Shown here in pieces: positions 11,112 to 21,100 of a DNA stretch of 64,000 nt. The notes under the pieces are model-generated. The model saw only the letters and a list, made by a program, of their open reading frames with translations, had not been told where the DNA came from and did not search any database. Numbering within the stretch: position 1 is the first letter of the stretch; each line of letters starts with the position of its first letter. The DNA is from CADCVT01 sp036389485. GTDB lineage: Bacteria; Actinomycetota; Thermoleophilia; Solirubrobacterales; Solirubrobacteraceae. The translations under genes and the position numbers were made by a program. The stretch lies in assembly GCA_036389485.1 (NCBI GenBank), contig DASVPR010000005.1, forward strand, positions 1-64,000. The letters are read 5' to 3'.

Positions 11112-14100
11112 ACTCGAGGGCCGGGTCGCGGAAGGCCGGGGCGAGCGCGAGCTTCGGGTCGCTGCGGTCGATGCGGTTCTGGATCCCGAGGAACGCGAGG
11201 ACGATGAGGATCAGCGAGAACGGGAAGACGGACTTGTCGGGGTTGTCGACGATCGCCTTGACCGCCTCGTCGAGCGCCTTCTGCGCGATGTTGCGCGGCT
11301 CGTCCTTGCCGCCGGCCTCCGGCCGCGGCGGCGTGCCGCGGGCGTCGCGCGCGTCGGTCCCCCGTGCCGTGTCGCGCTGCGGCTGCGCGGCGTCGTCGCG
11401 GCGCGCCTGGTGACGCGGGTCGCGCGGCTGGTCCTTCCCGGCGGGCGGGGGCGCGGCGCCGGAGCCGGCGTCGGGCGCGCCGCCCGCGGGGCGGCCGGGG
11501 TCGGTCGGGAGCGGGGCGGGCTGGTCGCCGCCGCCGCCGTCGTCTCCGCCGCCCTTGCCGTCGCCGCCCGGGCCGCCGGGATCCGGCGCGGCGGCGGTCG
11601 CGAGGTCGTAGCCGTCGGCCGCGGGGCCGCCGGTGTTGCCCGCGGCGTCGGTCGCCCGCACGAAGAAGCGGTAGTGGCCGTCGCCCGAGCGGGCGAGGTC
11701 GGCGGTGAACGGGCTGGCGCAGAGCGCCCACGCGCCGCTCGCGCCCGACGCGTCGACGCGGCACGAGAACGTGGCGCCGGTCTCACCCGAGAAGCGCCAG
11801 GACGGCGTGCGGTCGCGCCCCGGGCTGTCCGGCCGCGCCTCGATCCGCGGCGCCGCGGGCGCGGTCGTGTCGAGCACGTAGTCGGCGCGCGCCTCGGGGC
11901 CGGTGTTCCCCGCGGGATCGGCGGCGGTGAGCGCGAAGCTGAACGTGCCGTCGGGCCGGCCGGTCAGGTCGAAGCGCTGCGGGCTGGCGCACGCCGCCCA
12001 GTCGGCGATCGCCAGCGTGCCGAGCGTGAGGCGGCACGCGAACGCGGCGCCCGGCTCGCCCGAGAAGCTCCACGCGGGCGCTCGGTCGCGGCCGAGCGGC
12101 GCGGGGCCCGCGTCGATCGTCACGCCGCCGGGCGTCGTGTCGAGGACGTACTCGGACCCGCTCGGGAGGCTGACGTTCCCGGCGGCGTCGCGCGCGCGCA
12201 CGCCGAAGGTCACGGGCCCGTCCTCCAAGGCCGCGAGGTCGAACCCGCGCGGGCTGTCGCACGGCGCCCACCCCTCGAGCGGCGCCCCGCTGCGCTCCAG
12301 CGTGCACTCGAACGCCGCGCCCTCCTCGGCCGTGAACGACCACGCCGGCGTCCGGTTGCGACCGAGCGGCCCGGGCCCGTCCACGACGGCGGGCGGCGCC
12401 GGCGGGACGCGATCGAGCCGATACGCCGAGCTCGCCGCCGGGCCGGCGTTCCCGACGGCGTCGGTCGCGCGCACCGAGAACGTGTACTCGCCGTCCGGCT
12501 CGCCGCCGAGCGCGTACGCCCGCGGGCTCGCGCATGCCGTCCACCCGTCGACGACGGTCGACCCGCGGACGAGCCTGCACTCCACCGCCGCGCCGGCCTC
12601 CGCCGCGAACGACCACGACGGCGAGGAGCCGTTCCCGGCCGCGCCGGGCGACCCGGTGATCGCCGGCGCCGGCGGCGCCGTGGCGTCGAGCGTGTAGTCC
12701 GACGTCACCGCCGGCCCGCGCGTCCCCAGCGCGTTCACCTGCCGCGCGTGCAGCGTGTACGTCCCGTCCGCCTGGCCGGCGAGGTCGAACCCGGCCGGCG
12801 CGGCGCACGCCGCCCAGTCGCTGACGACGGTGGCGCCGCGGGTGAGGCGGCACTCCAGGGTCATGCCCGCCGTTCCGGAGATCGTCCACTCGGGCGTCCG
12901 GTCGGCGCCCGGGCTCGACGGCGCGCTGTCGATCGTCGGCGCGGGCGGCAGCGTGCGGTCGAGGTCGTACGCGCGCGAGGCGTCGGGGCCGGTGTTCCCG
13001 GCGGCGTCGGTCTGGCGGACGCGGAAGGTGTAGGTCCCGTCGGGCTCAGCCGCCAGCGACGTCGAGTGCGGCGTCGAGCACGGCGCCCAGGCGGCGACGA
13101 CGGCCGCCCCGCGCTCCATGCGGCACTCGAACGCGGCGCCCGGCTCGCCCGTGAACGACCACGCCGGCGCCGGGTCGTTCGACTGCGCCGGCGGCCCGCC
13201 GGTGATCACCGGGGCCGCGGGCGCCGCCGTGTCGAGGCGGTACGTGTCGGTCGTCGCGGGGCCGGCGGTCCCGAGGCCGTTCACCGCGCGCACCGCGAAC
13301 GCGTACGCGCCGTCCGGCTCGAGCAGCAGGTCGAACGTCCGCGGGCTGGCGCACGCGGCCCAATCGGCCACCACCGTCGCGCCCCGCGCCAGCCGGCACT
13401 CCAGGGTCGCGCCCGCCTCGGCAGTGGAGAACGCCCACGCCGGCGAGCGGTCGTTGCCGTCGTCGCCGGGCCGCGCGTCGATGGCGGGCGCGGCGGGGAC
13501 CGAGCGGTCGAGCGCGAACGGCGCGACCGTCGCCGAGGAGGCGTTCCCCGCCGCGTCGCTCGCGCGCACGCGGAACACATAGGAGCCGTCGGGCTGCGAG
13601 GTCAGGTCGAACCCGGCCACGGAGGTGCAGCCCGCCCAGTCGGAGACGACCGTGGCGCCGCGCTCCAGGCGGCACGCGAACGACGCGCCCGGCTCGCCGG
13701 TGAAGCCGACCTCCGGCGTGTCGTCGGTCGAGACCGCCGGCGGCTGGCTCGTCAGCACCGGCGCGGCGGGCGCCGCGCGGTCGAGGACGTGCGCCCACGA
13801 GACGTCGCTGCTCGTGTTCTGCGCCCCGTCCACCGCGCGCACGCGGAACAGGTAGGCGCCGTCGGGCTCCAGCGACAGATCGAACTGGCGCGGGCCGGCG
13901 CACGGCGCCCAGTCGCTGACGACGGTCGGCCCGCGCTCGAGGCGGCACTCGCCCGCGCTGCCGGCCTCGACCGTGAACGCGTACTGCGGCGCGCCGTCGT
14001 TCGACGCCGCCGCCGGGCCGGACGTGATCGCCGGCGGCCCCGGCACCGCGCGGTCCAGCTCGAAGCTCGCCGTGGTAACCGGTCCGGCGTTGCTCGACGC

Positions 14101-16521
14101 GTCGACCGCCCGCACGGAGAACGTGTAGACGCCGTCGGCCTGCGGAGCGAGATCGAAGCCGGCGGGAGAGGTGCAGGCCGTCCAGGCCGAGACCGTCGTC
14201 GCCCCCCGCGCGAGCCGGCACTCGAAGCCGGCGCCCGGCTCGCCGCCGAACGACCAGACCGCCATGGGGTCGGACGAGACGGCGGGCGGGCCCGAGCCGA
14301 TCGTCGGCGCGGCCGGCCCGGTGGTGTCGAGGAGGTAGGTGTCGGTCGCCTCGGTTCCGCGGTTGCCCGCCGCGTCGATCGCGACGACCCGGAACGTGTA
14401 GGCGCCGTCGGCCTCGCCGCCGAGGTCGAACCCCGCCGGCGCGGTGCACCCCGTCCAGTCGGAGACCGGCGTCGCGTCGGGCCGGTCGAGGCGGCACTCG
14501 AACGACGCGCCGGCCTCGCCCGCGAACGACCACGCGGGCGTCGTGTCGTTGCCGGCGACCCCCGGCGACGCGGTGATGGTCGGCGCGGCCGGGGCGGCGC
14601 GGTCGAGCGTGAAGGCGTCGGTCGCGGACTGGCCGGGGTTCCCGCCGCCGTCGAACGCGCGCACCGCGAAGACGTAGTCGCCGTCCGGCTCCGCCTGGAG
14701 ATCGAGGCCGAACGGGGAGGTGCAGGCGATCCAGTCGCTCACCGTCACGCCCCCGCGGACGATGCGGCACTGGAACGTCACGCCCGGGTCGCCGGTGAAC
14801 GACCACGCCGGCGTCTCGTCCGCGCTCGCGTCCGCCGGCCGCGCCGTGATGATCGGCTCGCCCGGTCCCGTCCGGTCGAGCGTGAAGCCGTCCGCGGCGG
14901 AGGTGCTCGCGTTCCCCGCGGCGTCGACCGCGCGCACGCGGAAGTCGTAGGCGCCCTCGGCGAGCGCCGTGAGGTCGTAGTCGTGCGGGCTCGCGCACGT
15001 CCCCCAGTCGAACACCGCCGTGCCGCCCTGCTCGAGCCGGCACTCGTAGTGGCCGCCCGCCTCGCCGCCGGAGAACGACCACTGCGCCGTGTCCGTCGTC
15101 ACCACCGCGGGCGGGACCGCGTCGAGGGTCGGCGCGACCGGGTCGGTGCGGTCGAGCGCGTACGTGTGCGTGCTCGCCGGGCCCGTGTTGCCGACGGCGT
15201 CGGTCGCGCGGACGCTGAACGTGTACGAGCCGTCCGGCTGCGAACCGAAGTCGAAGCCGGCGGGCGAGGTGCACGCCGCCCAGTCGCTGACGACGGTGAC
15301 GCCGCGCTCCATCCGGCACGAGAACGCGGCGCCGGCCTCGCCCGTGAACGCGTACGACGGCGTCGCGTCGGCGGAGTCGGCGGCCGGCCCCGACGTGATC
15401 GTGGGCGCCGCCGGCGCCGTGGCGTCGAGCGTGTAGACCGACGAGGCGTCCGGCCCCGGCGTGCCGCCGCCGGTGAGCCCGCGGACGCGGAACGTGTAGT
15501 CGCCGTCCGGCTGGCCCGCGAGCGAGTAGGAGCGCGGGCTCGTGCAGGCCGCCCAGTCGTAGAGCGCCGTCGCGTCCGGCCGCTCCAGGCGGCACTGGAA
15601 GCTCGACGCGCCCGCGCCCGTGAACGACCACGACGGCGACGTCGCGGCGCCCGGCGACGGCGGGCTGCTCGTGATCGTCGGCGCGGGCGGGATCCCGAGC
15701 GTGAACGCGGGAAGCGCGACGAAGTGGGTGTTGTCGAGCACGAGCCACAGCCCCCACGTGCCGGTCTGCGCGCTCGTCAGGGCCACGCAGGGCGCGAAGT
15801 CGTACCGGGACTCCCGGTTCCAGGTGTCGCCGGTGTTCGTGACGTTCGGGCGGTACTGGAGGAAGCTGCCCGCGGTCGGCGGGAAGGCGCCCGAGCTCGC
15901 GGAGTCGGGGCGGTCGTTGCCGCCCGTGTTCTGGCAGCCGAGCCCGCCGGAGGGCGTGATCCAGTAGACGTCCCAGCCGTTGCCGGGGGCGACCGCGGAG
16001 GTCGTGCCCGCCACGCCCAGGCCGGCCGCGCGCAGGTGCACGGTGTCGCCCGGCTCGAAGTACGAGGTCGGCGTCGTCAGCGCGGCGTCGAGGTACGTCG
16101 TGATGCTCGCGACGGTGAAGTACTTCGCCGCGGTCAGCTCCGGCGCACCCTGGCACAGGCTGTCGCCGGGCGGGAACTGCTCGAGCCTGAACTGCCACGC
16201 GGTCGCGCCCGAGAGCGGATCGCCCGCCCCGTGGGTGCGCGAAGCGCTCACCTCGCCGCCCACCGCCTCGTACTGGCACAGCGACGTGTACCGAACGGTG
16301 CCCGCCGGGTCCGTCACGACGAACCGGTAGTTGCGGTCCGCGTCGACCGTCCCGCGCGCGACCACGGTGGCGCCCTTCGTGTACGCGTAGTCCTCGTAGC
16401 CGGAGAGCGAGCCCCAGTGCAGCGCCGTCAGCCCGAAGGCGCCATGAGCCGCCGCGGGCAGCGCGAGGAGCGCCGCGAACGCGAGCAGGGGCACGACGAG
16501 AGCGCGGGCATGGCGCACCAT
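11089..16521 (-). CDS. Giant surface protein with 15 Ig-like repeats and C-terminal membrane anchor
   Basis: The 1810-residue protein has a signal peptide (residues 1-28), a unique N-terminal domain to about 276, fifteen repeats of about 91 residues (277-1639), a Pro/Gly/Asp-rich linker, a transmembrane helix near 1765-1780 (SVFPFSLILIVLAFLG) and a 30-residue cytoplasmic tail beginning IQNRIDRSDPKLALAP. Each repeat follows the pattern APAAPTIT-GP-PSWSFTGEAGA-FECRLERG-VVSDWAACTSP-FDL-PDGTYTFRVRATDAAGNTGP and contains two Cys, probably one disulfide per unit. The fold looks Ig-like. It is the paralogue of the giant gene at 18151-25446 and lies 67 bases downstream of the diguanylate cyclase gene between them. 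Start ATG is at 16521. A role as adhesin or surface fibre is inferred from architecture. Confidence 0.88.
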   Translation of the reverse strand: MVRHARALVVPLLAFAALLALPAAAHGAFGLTALHWGSLSGYEDYAYTKGATVVARGTVDADRNYRFVVTDPAGTVRYTSLCQYEAVGGEVSASRTHGAGDPLSGATAWQFRLEQFPPGDSLCQGAPELTAAKYFTVASITTYLDAALTTPTSYFEPGDTVHLRAAGLGVAGTTSAVAPGNGWDVYWITPSGGLGCQNTGGNDRPDSASSGAFPPTAGSFLQYRPNVTNTGDTWNRESRYDFAPCVALTSAQTGTWGLWLVLDNTHFVALPAFTLGIPPAPTITSSPPSPGAATSPSWSFTGAGASSFQCRLERPDATALYDWAACTSPRSYSLAGQPDGDYTFRVRGLTGGGTPGPDASSVYTLDATAPAAPTITSGPAADSADATPSYAFTGEAGAAFSCRMERGVTVVSDWAACTSPAGFDFGSQPDGSYTFSVRATDAVGNTGPASTHTYALDRTDPVAPTLDAVPPAVVTTDTAQWSFSGGEAGGHYECRLEQGGTAVFDWGTCASPHDYDLTALAEGAYDFRVRAVDAAGNASTSAADGFTLDRTGPGEPIITARPADASADETPAWSFTGDPGVTFQCRIVRGGVTVSDWIACTSPFGLDLQAEPDGDYVFAVRAFDGGGNPGQSATDAFTLDRAAPAAPTITASPGVAGNDTTPAWSFAGEAGASFECRLDRPDATPVSDWTGCTAPAGFDLGGEADGAYTFRVVAIDAAGNRGTEATDTYLLDTTGPAAPTIGSGPPAVSSDPMAVWSFGGEPGAGFECRLARGATTVSAWTACTSPAGFDLAPQADGVYTFSVRAVDASSNAGPVTTASFELDRAVPGPPAITSGPAAASNDGAPQYAFTVEAGSAGECRLERGPTVVSDWAPCAGPRQFDLSLEPDGAYLFRVRAVDGAQNTSSDVSWAHVLDRAAPAAPVLTSQPPAVSTDDTPEVGFTGEPGASFACRLERGATVVSDWAGCTSVAGFDLTSQPDGSYVFRVRASDAAGNASSATVAPFALDRSVPAAPAIDARPGDDGNDRSPAWAFSTAEAGATLECRLARGATVVADWAACASPRTFDLLLEPDGAYAFAVRAVNGLGTAGPATTDTYRLDTAAPAAPVITGGPPAQSNDPAPAWSFTGEPGAAFECRMERGAAVVAAWAPCSTPHSTSLAAEPDGTYTFRVRQTDAAGNTGPDASRAYDLDRTLPPAPTIDSAPSSPGADRTPEWTISGTAGMTLECRLTRGATVVSDWAACAAPAGFDLAGQADGTYTLHARQVNALGTRGPAVTSDYTLDATAPPAPAITGSPGAAGNGSSPSWSFAAEAGAAVECRLVRGSTVVDGWTACASPRAYALGGEPDGEYTFSVRATDAVGNAGPAASSAYRLDRVPPAPPAVVDGPGPLGRNRTPAWSFTAEEGAAFECTLERSGAPLEGWAPCDSPRGFDLAALEDGPVTFGVRARDAAGNVSLPSGSEYVLDTTPGGVTIDAGPAPLGRDRAPAWSFSGEPGAAFACRLTLGTLAIADWAACASPQRFDLTGRPDGTFSFALTAADPAGNTGPEARADYVLDTTAPAAPRIEARPDSPGRDRTPSWRFSGETGATFSCRVDASGASGAWALCASPFTADLARSGDGHYRFFVRATDAAGNTGGPAADGYDLATAAAPDPGGPGGDGKGGGDDGGGGDQPAPLPTDPGRPAGGAPDAGSGAAPPPAGKDQPRDPRHQARRDDAAQPQRDTARGTDARDARGTPPRPEAGGKDEPRNIAQKALDEAVKAIVDNPDKSVFPFSLILIVLAFLGIQNRIDRSDPKLALAPAFRDPALEFNPSPGD
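11605..15693 (-). repeat. Fifteen tandem 273-bp units encoding Ig-like repeats (giant protein 2)
   Basis: The coding sequence consists of fifteen divergent tandem units averaging about 91 codons. They are recognisable at protein level by the paired cysteines and the TFRVRATDAAGN-like ending; DNA identity between neighbours is moderate, so the array is old rather than freshly amplified. Unit 9 (AIDARPGDDGNDRSPAWAFS) matches unit 15 of the paralogue, and units 11-15 match its units 19-23 in order. Confidence 0.85.
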
Positions 16522-16568
16522 GCTCGGGTCATCGGCCCACCGCCGCCGGAGTGAGAACCCCGGGTTTC

Positions 16569-16586
16569 CGGACGGACGTACGACCG
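16569..16586 (-). promoter_or_regulatory. 18-bp element shared by both giant genes (copy 2)
   Basis: The minus-strand sequence CGGTCGTACGTCCGTCCG lies between the stop of the cyclase gene and the second giant gene, 47 nt before its ATG. The identical 18 bases occur 47 nt before the ATG of the first giant gene. The core GGTCGTACGTCC is an imperfect palindrome. The remaining leaders are also alike close to the ATG (CCGATGACCCG against CCGATCACCCG). It is probably an operator, promoter part or leader element retained after gene duplication. Confidence 0.6.
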
Positions 16587-16588
16587 AG

Positions 16589-18154
16589 TCAGGCCGCGAG
16601 GCGGTTCTGGCGCGCGGCCGTGACGCGGTTGCGCCCGCCCCGCTTCGACGCGTACAGCGCCTCGTCGGCGGCGCGCACGAGGGTGTCGCCGTCGCGCCCG
16701 TCGGCCGGGAACGACGCGAGCCCGATCGAGACCGTGACGCCCGGGTCGATCGAGGCGTCCTCGATCGCCTTGCGCAGGCGCTCCGCGGCGCTGCGGCCCT
16801 CGCCCTCGCCCGTGTTCGGCAGCACGACCGCGAACTCCTCGCCGCCGTAGCGCGCCGGGGTGTCGAACGGCCGGCAGCTGTCGTCGAGCACCGCGGCGAC
16901 GGCGCGCAGCACGACGTCGCCGGCCTGGTGGCCGAGCGTGTCGTTGACGCGCTTGAAGTGGTCGAGGTCCATGAGCAGGACGCTCATCTCGCCGCCCGTG
17001 CGGCCCGCCCGCGCGACCTCCTGCGACAGCGAGCGCTGGAAGGTCTCGCGGTTCGGCAGCCCGGTCAGCGAGTCGGTCGCGGCGAGGTGCTGGACCTGCT
17101 CGAGCAGCCAGGCGTTGCGCAGCGCCAGCGCGCCGTGCGCGGCGAAGCGCTCGAGCATGCCGACGATCCGGCGCTCGATCCGGGTCCCCGCCCGCATCGG
17201 GTGCTCGAGGACGACGGCGCCGATCGCCTGGCCCTCGGCCGACAGCGGCACGATGACGACGTTCCGCGCGTCCGGCAGCGCGGCGGCGAGCGAGGCGTCC
17301 AGCTGCGGGTCGAGCGTCGAGACGAGCCGCGTGGAGCGCGTGCGCATCGCGCCGGCGATCGCGCTGCCCTCGACGGGCTCGACCGCGACCTCGACGTGGA
17401 CGTCGCCGCGGTGGGCCAGGACGTGCAGCGTCTTGCCGTCGGGCGCGGCGAGCACGGCGGCCCGCTCGACGTCGAACGTCTCGCGCACGTGGTCGACGAG
17501 CACCTCGGCGACCGGCGTCGAGCCCGAGGCCTGCTCCAGGCGGCGGGCCATGCCCGCGAGCGCCTCGAGGTCGTAGCGGCGGCGGCGCAGCTCGCGCTCG
17601 TTCACCGCGGAGAAGCTCGCGGTGACGATCGCGACGAACCAGAAGACGGCGCTGAACGCGAGCAGCTGCTCCATCGACGCCTCCTCCCCGTCGGGCGAGG
17701 CGAGGACGTCGGCCTGCTGCGCGTACCGCACGACCAGCAGCATCAGCGAGTGCCACAGCGCGAGCTTCATCCCCGTGCGGTGCGAGGCGAGCAGCGCGAC
17801 CGCGATGAGGTGCAGGATCACCAGGTAGCGGACGGGCGAGGTGGAGCCGCCCGTCGCCCAGCCCGCCCACGCGAGGTAGACGCCGTCGGCGATCAGCAGC
17901 GCGCCGAAGAGGGCGAGGCCCGCGCGGCGCGCGAGCAGCCACGCGGCGTGCACGGCGAGCGAGCCGACGAGGTAGCCGGCGGTGACGACGATGACCGCGC
18001 TGGCCGGCGCGGTGAGGCTGTCGCGCTCGACCCACGCCGCGAGCCCGACGACCGCCGCCAGCAGGAAGCGGAAGGCCTGGAGGTAGCGCAGCCGGTCCGC
18101 GATCGGGACGAGCTCGGTGGCCGTCGTGTTGGCTGTGGATGGGGCGGTGCTCAT
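16589..18154 (-). CDS. Membrane GAF-GGDEF diguanylate cyclase
   Basis: The 521-residue protein should make c-di-GMP from two GTP at the inner face of the membrane. About six hydrophobic segments occupy residues 25-184. A GAF-like domain lies at about 213-350, and a GGDEF domain at 355-512 begins DSLTGLPNRETF. The active-site signature is GGEEF (437-441), and an inhibitory-site RxxD (Arg428-Asp431) lies five residues before it, so both catalysis and product inhibition look intact. The ATG at 18154 overlaps the stop of the giant gene upstream (ATGA), and the second giant gene follows after 67 bases. No EAL or HD-GYP partner is nearby. Its sandwiched position points to local control of the two giant surface proteins. 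Confidence 0.93.
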   Translation of the reverse strand: MSTAPSTANTTATELVPIADRLRYLQAFRFLLAAVVGLAAWVERDSLTAPASAVIVVTAGYLVGSLAVHAAWLLARRAGLALFGALLIADGVYLAWAGWATGGSTSPVRYLVILHLIAVALLASHRTGMKLALWHSLMLLVVRYAQQADVLASPDGEEASMEQLLAFSAVFWFVAIVTASFSAVNERELRRRRYDLEALAGMARRLEQASGSTPVAEVLVDHVRETFDVERAAVLAAPDGKTLHVLAHRGDVHVEVAVEPVEGSAIAGAMRTRSTRLVSTLDPQLDASLAAALPDARNVVIVPLSAEGQAIGAVVLEHPMRAGTRIERRIVGMLERFAAHGALALRNAWLLEQVQHLAATDSLTGLPNRETFQRSLSQEVARAGRTGGEMSVLLMDLDHFKRVNDTLGHQAGDVVLRAVAAVLDDSCRPFDTPARYGGEEFAVVLPNTGEGEGRSAAERLRKAIEDASIDPGVTVSIGLASFPADGRDGDTLVRAADEALYASKRGGRNRVTAARQNRLAA

Positions 18155-21100
18155 TCGTTGTCACCCGGCGAGGGCCGGAACTCCAGGTCGGGATCGGCAA
18201 AAGTCGGCGCGAGCGCGAGTTTTGGATCGCTTCTGTCGATGCGGTTCTGAATCGAGAGGAACGCGAGGACCAGCAGGAGCAGGGACAGCGGGAACACCGA
18301 CTTGTCCGGGTTCTGTGCGATGGCCTTGACCGCGTCCTTCACTGCATCGGTGGCGAAGTTGCCCCCGTCGTCCTCCTCTTCCGGCGGCTCCGGCTTGGGT
18401 GCCGCGGCCGCCGGCGTCTCGTCGTCGTTCGGCTCCTCAGGCTGGTTCTTCGGCTTCTGGCGCCGCTTCTTGCGCTCGGGCTGCGGCGCGGCGGGAGGCG
18501 CGGCCTGCGTCTTCGGCCGCGCCTTCGAGGGCGTGGTGCTCGGCGGCGGACCGTCCTCGCGCGGCGGGTCGCCGGTGTCGTCCGTCTCGTCGCGCGGCTG
18601 CTCGGGCGACGTCAGCTCGTAGTCGCCGGCGGCGCTCTCCCCGGTGTTGCCCGCGACGTCGGTCGCGCGGACGAGGAAGCGGTAGGAGCCGTCGTCCTCG
18701 CGGGCCAGGTCGGCGGTGAACGGGCTCGCGCAGAGCGTCCAGTCGAGGACGGTCCCCGCCGGCTCGCGCTCGACGCGGCAGGAGAACGTCGCGTTCTCCT
18801 CGCCCGAGAAGCGCCAGCTCGGCGTGCGGTCGGTGCCGGGCGTGTCGGGGCGGCGGTCGATGAGCGGCGCGTCCGGGGGCGTCGTGTCCAGCTCGTAGGC
18901 CGCTTCCCCGGCGGGGCCGACGTTGCCGGCCGGGTCGGTGGCGCGCAGCGCGAACGCAAAGGTCCCGTCGGGCCGGCCGGTCAGGTCGAAGCCGTGCGGG
19001 CTCACGCACGGGCCCCAGTCGGCGACGGGCACGTCGCGCAGCGACAGCCGGCACTCGAAGCTCGCGCCCTCCTCGCCGGCGAAGCGCCAGCGCGGCGCAC
19101 GGTCGCGGCCGATCGGACCCGGGCCGCCCTCGATCGTTGCAGCCCCCGGCGTGGTGTCGAGCACGTAGGGCGAGGTGCTGGCGGGGCTCGTGTTGCCCGC
19201 GGCGTCGACCGCGCGCACGGCGAAGGCGAACGGCCCGTCGTCCTGGCCGGCGAGGTCGTAGCCGCGCGGGCTGACGCAGACCGCCCACGGGTCGAGCGTC
19301 GCGCCCGCGCGCTCGAGCGTGCACTCGAACGTCGCGCCGTCCTCGGCGGTGAAGCCCCACGACGGCGTGCGGCCCCGGCCGAGCGGGCCGGGGTCGTCGC
19401 CGATCGCCGGCGGCGCGGGCGGGACGCGGTCGACGCGGTGGGCGTCGGTGGCGGCCGGGCCGGTGTTGCCGGCGGCGTCGGTCGCGCGCACGCTGAACGT
19501 GTAGTCGCCGTCGGGCTCGCCCGCCAGGCCGAACGAGCGCGGGCTCGTGCACGGAGCCCACGGGCGGACGTCCGCGCCGCCGCGCTGCAGGCGGCACTCG
19601 ACGCTCGCGCCCGCCTCGGCGGTGAACGACCACGCCGGGCTCGAGCCGTTCCCGACGGCGCCCGGGGCGGAGATGATCGCCGGCGCGGCGGGGGCGGTGA
19701 CGTCGAGCACGTAGTCGCCGGTGGCCTCGGGCCCGCGCGTGCCCGCGGCGTTGAACTGGCGGACGTGGAAGGTGTAGGCGCCGTCCGGCTCCGCTTGGAG
19801 ATCGAAGCCGACCGGGGAGGAGCAGACCGCCCAGCCGGAGACGACGTCGGCCCCGCGGGTCAGCCGGCACTCGAGCGTCAGCCCGCCGGCGCCCGAGACC
19901 GTCCACTCCGGCGTCCGGTCGGCGCCCGGCGTCGACGGCCCCCCGTCGATCGACGGCGCGCCCGGCACGGTGCGGTCGAGGTTGTAGGCGCTCGAGGCGT
20001 CGGGGCTGACGTTGCCGGCCGGGTCGGTCTGGCGCACGCGGAAGGTGTGCGGCCCGTCGGGCTCGGCGTTCAGGTTCGCGGTCTCCGGATCGGTGCACGG
20101 CGCCCAGTCGCTGACGACCGTCGCCCCGCGCTCGACGCGGCACTCGAAGGTCGAGGTCGCCTCGCCCGTGAACGACCACGTCGGCGTGTCGTCCGAGGAG
20201 TCGCCGGCCGGGCCGCTCACGATGACCGGCGCGGCCGGGGCGCCGCGGTCCAGGTCGTAGTCGTCCGAGGTGACCGGGCCGCGCGTGCCGGCGGCGTTCA
20301 CCGAGCGGATCTCGATCGTGTACGTCCCGTCCGGCCGCGACGTCAGGTCGGGCGTGTACGGGCTGGTGCAGGCCGTCCAGTCGTCGACGACGGTCGCGCC
20401 CTGAGTCACGCGGCACTCGAAGCTCGTCCCCGCCTCGCCGGTGAACTCCCACGTCGGCGTCGCGTCGCTGCCCGCCGCGGGCGGGTTCGTGCCGAGCGCG
20501 GGGTCGGACGGCACCGTGCGGTCGAGGGTGTAGGAGACGCTGCCCGCCGCGCCGGTGTTGCCGGCCGCGTCGATCGCGCGCGTCAGGAACGTGTAGGTGC
20601 CGTCCGGCTCGGCCCGGAGGTCGAAGCCGACCGGCGAGGAGCACGCGCTCCAGTCGCTGACGACGCTCGCGCCGCGCTCGAGGCGGCACTCCAGGGCGGC
20701 GCCCGGCTCGGCGGCGACGTCCCACGCCGGCGTGTCGTCGGTCGAGTCCGCGGCGGGCCCGCCCGAGGCGACCGGCGCCGCGGGCGCCGCCGTGTCGAGC
20801 GCGTAGTCGTCGGTCAGCGGGACGCTGCGGGTGCCCGCCGCGTTCGCGGCGCGGACGGCGAACGTGTAGGTCGCGTCGGCCTCGAGCGAGAGGTCGTACT
20901 GCCGCGGGCTGACGCACGGGCCCCAGTCCTCGAGCACGGTGGCGTCGCGCGTCAGGCGGCACTCGAAGGTCCGGTTCAGCTCGACCGTGGAGAACGCCCA
21001 CTCCGGGGTGCGGTCGTTGCCGTCGTCGCCGGGGCGCGCGTCGAGCACGGGCGAGAACGGGACGGTGCGGTCGAGCGTGTAGGTGTCGCTCGCGTCGGCG

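Noticed and set aside
10873..16554. An open frame of about 1890 codons on the plus strand opposite the second giant gene
   Set aside because: It is a shadow of the repeat-coding minus strand in very GC-rich DNA: Arg/Val/Asp-rich, no domain, no plausible start signal. The same applies to the long plus-strand frames opposite the first giant gene, rpoC, rpoB and the large cyclase.
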